Notes under the pieces: generated by a model
The model's database searches: none
Seen by the model: the letters and a program-made list of their open reading frames with translations, nothing else
Told to the model about the DNA's origin: nothing
Shown here: positions 27,601-36,836 of the stretch, piece after piece
How the letters are laid out: every line of letters starts with the position of its first letter
How positions within the stretch are numbered: position 1 is the stretch's first letter
Assembly: GCA_914767715.1 (NCBI GenBank)
Contig: OU612068.1
Location: forward strand, 14,322,001-14,386,000
Direction: 5' to 3'
DNA: 64,000 bases
DNA from: Membranipora membranacea
Taxonomy: Eukaryota > Bryozoa > Gymnolaemata > Cheilostomatida > Membraniporidae
Program-made: the position numbers and the translations under genes

Positions 27601-28885
27601 TTTTTTTTATTTTCCCTTATTGCTGAAGGAATTAAATCGCACACTCCCAAATCACTATATAATACAGAACTCCTTTTGATTCAGAACCCATGTCAATTTA
27701 TTACTCCTGATAATTCAGATAAAGAATGTGTGTCACCTGGAGCACGTCCTTGTTTAATCAAAACAATCAAATTTAATCAAAACAAAGTTTGTGGTTTTTA
27801 TCCCATATTGAGTGATGATTATGTTGTTTGATTTACAGGATCAGCTGCTGTTTTGTGATGATTGTGACAGGGGGTACCACATGTACTGTCTGTCTCCACC
27901 ACTGTCTGAGCCTCCCGAAGGTAAGTCTGTCTGTTTGTCTGTATCTGTTGTTCATGAGGAGACCATAAAACATGTGTATGCCATAAACATTCGCCTAGAA
28001 ATCCCATGGAGTGCAGGTATTCTTTCCTAACCTGGTCTGACTGGCGTTACATTGTTGGGCAGACATGTCCCTCTGTCTCACTTACATATATATCTCACTT
28101 ACACGGTCGCACTTACATATGATATGGCTTTTAAATAAAATGTGTATGAAATATAATCTTGGGCTGATGCAGTTTTTTTGCAAAACATCATTTAATTTTT
28201 TAATACTTTCTTTTAAACAAGTGATACATTAGCACACAGAAATTTCCTGCTAGTTAGAGACAGAAAACCTTGCCATGACAGGCTCTTAATAAGCAAGGAG
28301 TTTGGGAATGACTTGGTTTTTGATATATTGACAAGAATCTTGCGCCAAAGTCTGACTTATTCTTATCCAACAATTACCCAAATGCCCAATAACTCAAATA
28401 TTAGCCGATCAGATTTGAGATGCTAATGCACTCCTCTCCTTTTACACAAAGCTACAAGGAAAAAATATCCTAAAATGGGAAACAGGGGGGTCTTTCAATT
28501 AGAAACAGCCAAAATCGCAATCTTATCGCTCACTCAGTGAGTGAGCGATACCTGCTAGGGTCTCGCTTTCAGATGGCTCAGTCACTTGATGGAACTATAT
28601 ACATTCTGAGTGAGCGATTTGGGAGCGATTTTCTCTAATTGAAACACCAGGTGAGTGATAATTTTGAGCGATGTGATAGTGATGTGATAGCGATAGCTTG
28701 CTTTAGTAAAGGATCACTCTTTTTAATTGAAAGACCCCCCAGGCTCATATATATGTTATGTCCCATCAGTGGTGGCCTGCTCTTGATAAATCTACAGGTC
28801 TGTCTTATTTATTATAGGTAACTGGAGCTGTCACCTGTGCATTGCCGAGTTCCATAACGGTGTCAAGCCTAACTGGATGGGGTAA
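18689..28885 (+). CDS. DPF/d4 family protein (BAF45-type zinc-finger subunit), complete
   Basis: Eight exons join in phase: 18689-18854, 23975-24170, 25255-25469, 25711-25958, 26896-26998, 27325-27437, 27839-27920 and 28818-28885, giving 396 residues (human DPF2 has 391). In order they show the Requiem N-terminal domain ([20 protein letters not shown], then [16 protein letters not shown]), an acidic stretch, a lysine-rich stretch, one C2H2 finger ([24 protein letters not shown]), a His-rich segment, and a double PHD finger ([10 protein letters not shown]..., [27 protein letters not shown]). The family's double PHD finger reads acylated histone H3 tails within BAF/SWI-SNF chromatin remodellers in the nucleus. 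The ATG at 18689 (or 18692) follows an in-frame TGA at 18674 with no acceptor between, which fixes the start exon. A second donor at 25946 would shorten exon 4 by four codons. The paralogue identity (DPF1/2/3) cannot be assigned. Confidence 0.93.
20380..22728 (-). CDS. Coiled-coil protein exons inside a DPF intron
   Basis: Four minus-strand exons join in phase: 22543-22728 (starts [18 protein letters not shown]), 22091-22198, 21120-21229 and 20388-20566, about 194 residues. The sequence is helical and charged ([45 protein letters not shown]), then a basic Ser/Pro-rich stretch ([15 protein letters not shown]). The last exon can splice on at GTATAT (phase 1) or read through to a stop at 20380-20382. 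If it splices on, these exons probably form the N-terminus of the coiled-coil zinc-finger gene at 7760-12147. If not, this is a small gene wholly nested in the DPF intron 18855-23974. I favour one long gene, but the linking exons were not found. The family is not recognised. Confidence 0.65.
20615..20876 (-). mobile_element. MITE copy 1 in a DPF intron
   Basis: About 260 bp bounded by GACCTTTCAATT on the left and AATTGAAAGACCCC on the right, an inverted-repeat end pair. The interior is rich in GAGCGAT and its complement. It is the opposite-orientation relative of the copy at 28485-28741. It has no coding capacity. Confidence 0.7.
24438..24508. mobile_element. Small foldback element, copy 1
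   Basis: The inverted ends AGCCCTGTCACGC and GTGACAAGGCT enclose a short AAAC-rich centre with GTGGCCG. It is a relative of the element at 33351-33406 and lies in a DPF intron. Confidence 0.6.
24600..24608 (+). CDS. Possible 9-nt DPF microexon
   Basis: The nine bases GTATTCAAG are preceded by a pyrimidine tract and TTAG and followed by GTATGC. They sit between DPF exons ending at 24170 and starting at 25255. Inclusion keeps the frame (phase 2 in, phase 2 out) and inserts three residues, Tyr-Ser-Arg, after the Trp codon split by this intron. Only splice-site logic supports it. Confidence 0.35.
26896..28885 (+). CDS. DPF exons encoding the double PHD finger
   Basis: Four exons carry the tandem PHD module of the DPF gene. 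The first ends in CADCGRSG; the second continues GHPTCLQFT...[18 protein letters not shown]; the third is [28 protein letters not shown]; the last is [21 protein letters not shown] and stop. All eight zinc ligands of each finger can be traced. The acidic start of the second finger ([14 protein letters not shown]), which contacts the unmodified H3 N-terminus in known DPF structures, is intact, so a working histone reader is likely. Confidence 0.92.
28485..28741 (+). mobile_element. MITE copy 2 in the last DPF intron
   Basis: About 257 bp with terminal inverted repeats GGGGTCTTTCAATTAGA and TAATTGAAAGACCCCCC. The interior repeats GAGCGAT and CTCACTCA motifs. It aligns along its length with the reverse complement of 20615-20876. 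It is non-coding and ends about 75 bp before the last DPF exon. Confidence 0.75.
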
Positions 28886-29594
28886 AGTGTACCCCCCTCG
28901 ACATGTTACTGCTTGAACTGTGTACATATTAATTGGGCTTGATGGAGCAATTGTCTGTACATCTGAGAATTACCAGGAATCAAAGAGTCATGTAAATTCA
29001 TTCAATACTACATTAGAAAGCGTGGCTGCATACGTCTTATTGCCCTTTATCTTTTTATTACCTTATTATCGATATTAATCATGTTGTAAAGGTTTACAGA
29101 GTCACCAAGTCAAAATATCAATATTGTAAATTGTACTGTTCTGAGCAAGGAGTGTCTCTTACTTCTGTTGTATCTGAGTCATGTTTAGAATTATGATGAA
29201 GTCAACTCACTTTGAGAATTAGTTGGTTCTACTGCTTTGTTTGATTTTAAACAAGTGGAATGAAAATCACATTTATCTTTATCTGTTACATGTATATAAT
29301 ATGCAAAATACAATAATGTGGATGCTGCTTTCCTGTATATTATTCTTTATTCTTATTACATTATTCATAGTCTTAATAGGCATGATTTAACAGAAAATTA
29401 GGATAGACATTGTCAATTCTTAATATCAGTCACATACTGGATTTGTTTGATAAGTAATGATCAAACTCTTTCGAAATTAACTCAATGCAATGAGTATGGT
29501 GTTAAGATATACAAGAAAAAAAGATACACAGGTATTTCAAGTTGCTATTTGCACTCTTCAAGGCTCTTAAAGGAGAGGCCACACATTGGAAACC
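28886..29594. other. Convergent 3' flanks of DPF and the six-Kunitz gene
   Basis: The DPF stop is at 28883-28885 and the Kunitz stop at 29595-29597 on the opposite strand, leaving about 700 bp for both 3' UTRs. The DNA is strongly AT-rich and I see no exon or repeat in it. Confidence 0.5.
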
Positions 29595-32500
29595 TCAGTC
29601 ATCCTCACATTGCCTGCTACATTTTCTCTGTTTTCTGCAATGTGAAAGGATAATGTTGATAAGTGATAGTATTGAGGCCAAAAGAATGCTGTATTTATAA
29701 AAATGGATGCCTGACACAAGTGGATGTAAGCAATTTTTGAAGAAGAAAAGATATCTAATTTTAGGAAGTTTATGTGCATGAAAGAGTAGGAAATCACACA
29801 ATAACTATTATTATCTGATCTGAATCTTTGCCAAAAAAATTACACAATAATTGCCAATATTAAGAAATGCTTCCCCTTGAGCCGGTGACGGCTTACGGCA
29901 GTACAATGGGAACTAAAAATGCAGGAAATTTGATCAAACTTTTTCTAGAGGACAAGTGCAGTAATATATAACCTTGTAAATCGTTTCTTATGATCCCGAA
30001 GGAATGCAAAATCATCTTCGCTTCACTTACCCAAAACCAAAGTTGGTTTTTCCGTTTGGTGCGCATATTCTCTGTACTGTTCTTTGACATACATTCAGTT
30101 CTTTGTTATACAGCCATCTTAGTTTACCAATAGCACACGGTATAGCTTGTTCTCTGCTGTTGTTACATTTCCTTGGTTTAGGGGCATCAGGATGACATCT
30201 CTTGTTGCATGCTCTCTTTGTGCTGTTGTAAGAAATTAGGAAGAATTTGATATCAGGATTTGAAAATAACCACCAATGTGGTGACATATAAGAAGAAATT
30301 TCATGATTGTTAGTATAGAAATCAGTAGTAAAGAATTTCAAATACATTTTTTTAAATAACACGTGAAGCCACTCACAGTCATATCAGCCCTCCTAGTTAA
30401 TTATTTCTAATTTTCAGCTTTTCTGGCATTATTATCATTATAAATAAATAATTTTCCATGATCTTTAATCATTAAGGTGGTATGCTAATTTATTTCACAT
30501 TGTTCGTACCTTATAATCTAATATTTTTTCAGAAACTGCTAAAATCGGTTATTCATTCACCTGAATTTGTTTGCATTCCCCTCACATCCTCCATAGGTGA
30601 ATCTTCTGCATTTTCCGCGGCTGAATCCCCATTTTTTCTGATTAGACCTACAGGGTCCAGCATCGAGCTGCAGATCGCAAACCCCACCAGGGGTGACTAG
30701 TTCTGGGGGACACCCTGCTCTGCATTCGGCTTCCGTTCTGATATAAATGAGAAGTTAGAAGTTACTATTGATGACACAAAGTGAATTTGCCATCAAGACT
30801 AATGTACGAGCAAGAAAATTTTTACCAGGGAGCCTGGGTAGCCAAAACTTGACCACTCTTGTCTAGGGGTAGCAACTCGGGCTTCATTGTTGCACTAAGG
30901 TAATGTAGCGTGTTCGGCAACGTGATCATTGATACAGTGTATCTTGGAAGCCGAATTCAGCAATGAATCATTTTCGTCAATTCAGAATCTAAATAATGTT
31001 CATTAAGTTGGGTCAACAAACATATAAATAACATTTATAAGCTTATGGGTGACTCTCAGCCCACTGAGATCAAAGGGTCTTTCAATTTGAGTAAGCAGTC
31101 TTTTTGAGTCAAAGTTCACTTTGATCAAAAAACACACATATTTTTGTTTAATCATTCTCAAAAAATAAATATATACATAGCGCCATCAAGCAGTTAGCTA
31201 TTGGGAAAGAAACCCCTGTCAGGTCTCGCTCATCACAGTAAGGGATGATCAGGATACATTTTTGGCTGCTTTCTAAGTTGAACGTCTCGCCTATTTTTTT
31301 ATATAATCTGCTCTTTACCTGAAGTTGTTGGTGTTGCCTCCACACCCTCCATAGATAAATGTCTCACATACTCCATTCCTGTTACCCCACCTTGTGATGG
31401 AGGCTCTACAGTTACCTGTCACTAGGGGCGCTGCACACTCTTCAGGCGTCAAAAGGCTCGGAGGTTGTGTCGTTGTAGGACAAGCTGCCTGACATTCATT
31501 TTGTGTTCTAAAATAATAGACGATACAGGTCTAGCGCGTTTATATCTTCACATCTGTAAACTACACAACAACACAGAATATGATTTTGGCTAAGGTCAAG
31601 GGCCAATGACTCTGGAGTGCCAGTTGCAGTTTTTGGCAGCTTGCTGCACACCCAGTTCAAGAGGTCTTTTTACGGCCTCACATCCGATCTATTCGTGCGT
31701 TTTAGTTTTCTAGGGTGTATCACATTCTCAGTATGAGAATTTAGGGCACTTTGCCTCCCTCTTTAGGGGCAGCCAAATCTTCTGTTTCTTACAAAGCAGC
31801 AGAGTATGGATTTTTGAGACAAAGTTTTGCTTTTACTTTGCTCTACCCTCTACCCTTTGGTTTTCTTTGAATTAAACAAACACCTCGCTAATCATATCTA
31901 TATAATACCATCGAGCAGTGAGCTATTTTAGAACGAGATCCCTGGCAGGTCTCAGTCATCACAGTAAGGGATGATCAGAGCACCATTTTAGATTTTCCTT
32001 ATTTGAGCGACACGACTGTTTTCTTTTTATAATCTGCCCTTTACCTGAAGTTATTGGTGTTGCCACCACATCCTCCGTAGATAAATGTCTCACATATTCC
32101 ATTCCTGTTACCCCACCTTGTGATGGAGGCTCTACAGTTACCTGTCACTAGTGGTGCTGCACACTCTTCAGGCGTCAAGAGGCTTGGAGGTTGTGTAGTT
32201 GTAGGACAGGCTACCTGACATTCATTTTGTGTTCTAAAATCACAGACGATAGTAAGTTTATATCTTCATGCCTGTACACTACACTACAACCCAGATTATG
32301 GTTTTTTGAGACAAAGTTTCGCTACTACTTTGCACCACCCTCTACCCTTTGGTTTTCATTGAATCATACAAATTCCCTTTCTAATTATATAGAAAGTACC
32401 ATCATCCATCATCATCAAATTTGGACACAATATCTGGCAGGTTTCGCTCAATACAGTAAGGCATGATCAGAGCATGTTAAATGATTTTTCTTACTTCAGC

Positions 32501-34643
32501 AGCAAGCCTGTTTGTTATTATTTGCCATTTACCTGAAGTTATTAGTGTTGCCTCCACACCCTCCGTAGGTGAATGTCTCACATATTCCATTCCTGTTACC
32601 CCACCTTGTGATGGAGGCTCTACAGTTACCTGTCATTAGGGGTGCTACACATTCTTCAGGCGTCAAAAGGCTCGGAGTCGTAGGACAAGCTGCCTGACAT
32701 TCATCTTGTGTTCTGAAATACAGACAATACTGACCAGCCTGTTTATAAAGTTGCAGATGATACAGGCCTATAGCGTGTTGACAAAACCATGTTCATTCTT
32801 CATGTCTGTACACTACAATACAACACAGAGTAAGGGTGATTTGATTGCTTGCTCTACTTCAGAGAACCAAAATGGTAAAATCTGTAGTTGGCGTATAACT
32901 ATCATTTACCTGAGCAAAGTGGTTGGAACACAAATTATCACTAATGATCTAAACTGTGGCTGGCTGTGTAACCTAGGCTATGGCATTTAACTGTCAAGCT
33001 TCAAAAGCTATGAATCAAACTGTGTGTCATACCTACATTTTATTACCTACCATTAGCTTCAATGGAGTGATCTTGTTATTCATGATTACCCTAACCTAGA
33101 AGATTTATGGCGCTCTACTATCTGTCCTACACAACTAGCCTGTGCAGTTTACCTACCACAGCAGGTGCCCAGACTAATGGTGGTGCTACTGTCACTGGTC
33201 GACAGGTCTGCTCTGGACTACAGTCATGAAACACGATGCTGCGATTGAGATCCTCTTGATTGCATTTAAAAATTATATTAAAATCCACTTTCAAACTTTA
33301 ATTATAGAAATATTTATTGTAAAACCTCATGGTTGGTAATGATTCTATAAAGCCTGGTCATGCGGCCACTTGTTTAAAACAAAAAAAGTGGCCGCGTGAC
33401 AAGGCTAGATTCCACTAAGTTTGTTTGAATAAATTCAAATTGTCCCTAGCAAACATTGATGTCAGATCATTATCATGACTTGCCATGATCTCAAATCATA
33501 AGCCACATTTTAAGCTCGACTTCACTTATTGTTGAGCTGGCTTGCATTTTTATTCATTATGACATATCCTTTAAAAAAACTTTCATATCATCAGTTGGTA
33601 AATTCTTTTGTAGGCATTTCCAGATTTTAGAGTTAACTTATTTCATATACCAAATCTAGCTAGAGATCTTCATAATTGTGAACACCACTGGCTGTATCGT
33701 TTATTAAATGATGCTACATAATTCGTTCGAATAACAAATAAGTTTGTCTTCTATTTACCCTAAAACAAGTTTGTTGTCGCTCTGTGGCGGTGGAGGAAAA
33801 TTGCAAATATTTGATGTCGAGGCACCACCTCAATACCAAACATTTGCTGCAATATCTCTCTGCCACCACAGAGGGAATAAAACTTTTTCTATATTTACCC
33901 AAAGTTGTTGGTGTTGCCCCCACATCCTCCGTAGATAAACTCTTCACATTGACCATCTTTGCTGCCCCATCTCATGAATAAAGCTCGGCAGTTTCCTGTG
34001 ACTAGAGGTGCTGTACAGTCTGCTGCTGCTGTAAATAAGTAAACTGAATACACTGACCATTCACGCTTGCCCATCTGTCCAGTCTCCATGTACATGCGCC
34101 AGCTGCTGGATTCGCGTTACAGTGTACCACAGCAGGCTCACTGACTACTAAATGAGCTCAGACACATAGTATAAGCAATGAACTCTCTCTCTCGGAGAGG
34201 GAGTTCATTGCTAAGATTATGCGAGTTAGTGGCATTGCATTATCTACCACTCATTTCCACCATTTCCATTTCCATGGAAAAGTTTGGTTGATAAAGTAAT
34301 GCCACTAACTCGCATTGTAGCTGTCTGAGCACTTAGACTACCAGGCACATATCTGGGCAGGGTGTCTACAGTGTAGTGTGGTTATTGTGATAGGGACACT
34401 ATAAACGTACAAGAAAAGGCATTATAAGCTTCCTATTTCTGTAACCTATACAAAAGAGGTTTTCCATAACCACATGAGAATCCAAAATCAGCATTCAATT
34501 TGGTGGCAGATCATGAATTTAATTCAAATACATGTACCTTATTTTCGTAGTATAACAGTATTTTACTCACTTGACTGTTGAGCTGTGATACTAGAGAAAG
34601 CCTGCAGCAGTAGGATTGCTGAGGCAGTACGAAAAAATCGCAT
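29595..34643 (-). CDS. Secreted protein with six Kunitz domains
   Basis: Eight exons join in phase: 34571-34643, 33899-34028, 32533-32712, 32045-32233, 31319-31507, 30561-30737, 30031-30222 and 29595-29634, giving 389 residues. The first exon is a signal peptide ([22 protein letters not shown]). Each internal exon holds the last two Cys of one Kunitz domain and the first four of the next, with phase-2 introns. Domains 1-4 share CxAPLxTGNCRA...RWG...[13 protein letters not shown]. Domain 5 is [14 protein letters not shown]...FTYGGCEGN. Domain 6 is divergent: it lacks the YGG motif and has Ala after the second Cys. Domains 1-5 have Arg at that P1 position, expected for trypsin-like targets in this inhibitor family. 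The final exon supplies the last Cys pair (KCSRQCEDD, stop). Whether it acts as inhibitor, channel ligand or matrix protein cannot be told. Confidence 0.92.
31319..32712 (-). repeat. Tandemly duplicated Kunitz exon units
   Basis: Three successive exons (32533-32712, 32045-32233, 31319-31507) are nearly identical at the DNA level, and parts of their introns also match: both 31800-31890 and 32290-32380 contain TTTTTGAGACAAAGTTT...ACCCTCTACCCTTTGG. The spacing is 479 bp, then 726 bp. The extra length of the second unit is accounted for by the repeat at about 31577-31805. This is recent unequal duplication of exon plus intron. Confidence 0.85.
31577..31805 (-). mobile_element. Dispersed repeat inserted in a Kunitz intron
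   Basis: About 230 bp, absent from the sister intron at 32240-32520 but present in opposite orientation at 35535-35765. Shared landmarks are TGGCTAAGGTCAA, GGCAGCTTGCTGCACAC, CACATTCTCAGTATGAG and CTTTAGGGGC. It is a non-coding, non-autonomous element. Confidence 0.75.
33351..33406. mobile_element. Small foldback element, copy 2
   Basis: A 56-bp near-perfect hairpin: AGCCTGGTCATGCGGCCACTT pairs with AAGTGGCCGCGTGACAAGGCT around an AAAC-rich loop. It is related to 24438-24508 and lies in the intron between Kunitz exons 1 and 2. Confidence 0.75.
34034..34121 (-). pseudogene. Relic half Kunitz domain beside the first Kunitz exon
   Basis: One minus-strand frame reads [10 protein letters not shown], then [13 protein letters not shown], then CIQFTY. 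The Cys spacing (8, then 13) and the RW position match the working domains of this gene exactly. The frame ends where the polypyrimidine tract and acceptor of the 33899-34028 exon begin, and it has no donor of its own before that exon. It is also out of frame with the exon. The GGC half is missing. It is best read as a broken tandem copy. Confidence 0.6.
34145..34341. mobile_element. Foldback element in Kunitz intron 1
   Basis: Imperfect terminal inverted repeats (CTACTAAATGAGCTCAGACA; right end on the other strand GTAGTCTAAGTGCTCAGACA) enclose two further palindromes: one at 34176-34210 and one pairing 34221-34244 with 34290-34313. The right end shares AGTCTAAGTGCTCAGAC with the hairpin elements at 44275 and 51648, so it belongs to the same family. 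Confidence 0.7.
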
Positions 34644-36836
34644 TTCGTCTTCTTTTTGCGAGTAAATGCATGGAACTGATTTATGATCTGTGGTAAGGAC
34701 TACTTTATAGGTTGAGATATAGGCTAATCCTAATGACCATGAATCAGAAAGCTGTTGACTGTAAAGTTTTGATTAATGCCCCCAAATATCCTATTGCGTG
34801 TTGGTTCCAATGTGTGATAGAAGCAATTTGTCTCAGGCTAGTGACTGCATGATCATACCTCAACAAGTGATTTAAAACAAAATGTTCTTCTGATTCAAAG
34901 TGGATACTACCAAAATGAGGTCCTAACACAGGGCCGGCTTGAGGTTGAGGTATCAAGAGAAAAAAATAATCACTAGAAATCACAGAGTTAGGATGTTGCT
35001 GTAAGGTTCATTAAACTGTGAAGTAATTAAGGATATAGGGTGTGGGATTATGAAATAACTTACCAGCTTAGCTCAGTGCCTCAATCTACAATAGTCTCAA
35101 GTTTTTATAGGAGTCTAAACCTGATGAGCTAGTCCCATATAGATAGAATAATCTCACAGAGACTTACCGCCTCCCCTCCCCGTCTGACATAGGAGTGCAG
35201 TGCTAAATCTTAAACTTTCTCCACACGTTCACATCAACATTGAAAGTAGGTGCAGTTAAGGTTTAGTAACGGCCAGATCAATTATGTTGTTTTATATATT
35301 ATTGAAAAGCTCTCAATACCAGGATTTAAAAAATCTTACTTTTATTTGCGTCACCTCATATGACACAATGTCACAGATGACATAAGTCAGCATGTGCCAC
35401 CTTAGAAGATGAGATAATATCTGGTAAAATTAAGACTATAATTACTATTGTCTCGCTTTGAGGCTAGTTATATATCTCCAGTTCTTTCAGATTCCATGTG
35501 CGTATTATCCAACCAAGTCACAAAACAACTGCTCAACAAGCTTGTTGTTTGCTAAGAAACAGAAGATTGGGCCGCCCCTAAAGAGGGACGCAAGGTGCCC
35601 TTATCCTCATACTGAGAATGTGATACATCCTAGAAAACTAGAATGCATCCTAGAGGTGAGGCCATAGAGGACCTCCTAATCATAAGTGTGCAGCGAGCTG
35701 CCAAAACTGAACTGGCACTAATTAGCCATTGGCAGTGACACTTTGATCTTAGCCAATAGGCCGAGGCTCAACAAGCTTGCCCTATCAATATGTGAGGCCC
35801 ACAGTTAAGTGGTTGAAACAAATTTGCTCGAGTGCTTGAGTGTGATCATAACCCTAATGTTAACACATTCAAGGCGATCTCTCAGAAATGTCAAATAAAA
35901 TTCATTTTACGTACTATACCGTCATGCTTTATGCCAATGTTATTACAATTTGTGCAATGCCTTTTCTCTGTAGCCTGCAAATCAATTAATGATTGCAGTT
36001 GTGTGCTCAGTAGCAATGAATAGACAACTTCACATTTCTAGTACACTTTCCTAATGAGTTACAACAGGGAGTTTGGGACAAACTATCAAGCTCCCTGGTT
36101 GCAATAGGTCCTCACCCACATTGATCCCTTTACGATTCAATCTAAGAAGTAAAGCAGTAAAGTTTAGCTAAATATTGACCTGATCTTACTCTCCTGATTT
36201 CAAAGACTTAAAAGATTGTACCGACTGGAATGAGAGATTTGTAAATAGAAGCAGGTTTGGCATATCTTCACAAGTTATGACCTGCAAAGAGTCTAGTGCG
36301 CTGCTGTTTTATAGGATCAGCAAAGATATATTTGCAGTCGGTTTGATGTGCCTATGATTGATCATAAGGTGAGCAATTGAGATATCAGTAGACGTCCTTA
36401 GACCTTATTTAAGGCATGTCTGAGATAGATTGACAACAAACTTTAAATGTCAAGCAACATTCAGAGAACTGGAAGAGGTGGGGAAGGTGACCTTGAATAT
36501 GGCTGTATTTCATTGTTGCAATACTTCCGGTGTTAAGGTTTTGTCAATATGAATCTGATCTGGGAAATATGCAGAATATAAAGATGATCTACCGAGGTTT
36601 CCTACCAAATGTGTAAAAAATAACTTGTGTAGGCAGTCAATAAATTCATTCACTAGCAATTATTGTTTGATAATCACGATACTTTTTTTATTGGCCAGAA
36701 AACAGCCAATCAAAAGAACTTCATTTTGTTTATATATTGGCTAATAAATACAATAAGAAACAGCAGATTGCCCATTCTTACTGAGTGTTGTGCTCTGATT
36801 TTGGAGAACAGATTTTGTGGTATTACAAAATTAACC
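34644..36836. other. Upstream flanks of divergent Kunitz and caspase-like genes
   Basis: This 2.2-kb stretch separates the two divergent start codons, so both promoters should lie here. No convincing TATA box or CpG-rich stretch stands out. It contains the inverted copy of the Kunitz-intron repeat at 35535-35765. The reading frame upstream of 36837 is open back to 36663 but has no earlier in-frame ATG. Confidence 0.45.
35535..35765 (+). mobile_element. Inverted copy of the Kunitz-intron repeat
   Basis: It aligns with the reverse complement of 31577-31805 (landmarks GCTAAGAAACAGAAGATT, CTCATACTGAGAATGTG, CTGCCAAAACTGAACTGG, GATCTTAGCC). Moderate divergence suggests separate older insertions of one family. 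Confidence 0.7.

Noticed and set aside
33110-33260. Minus-strand Cys/Pro-rich open segment ([15 protein letters not shown]) in a Kunitz intron, followed by GTAGGT
   Set aside because: It breaks the phase chain between neighbouring Kunitz exons and the Cys spacing fits no Kunitz half. It could be a cryptic exon, but support is too weak.
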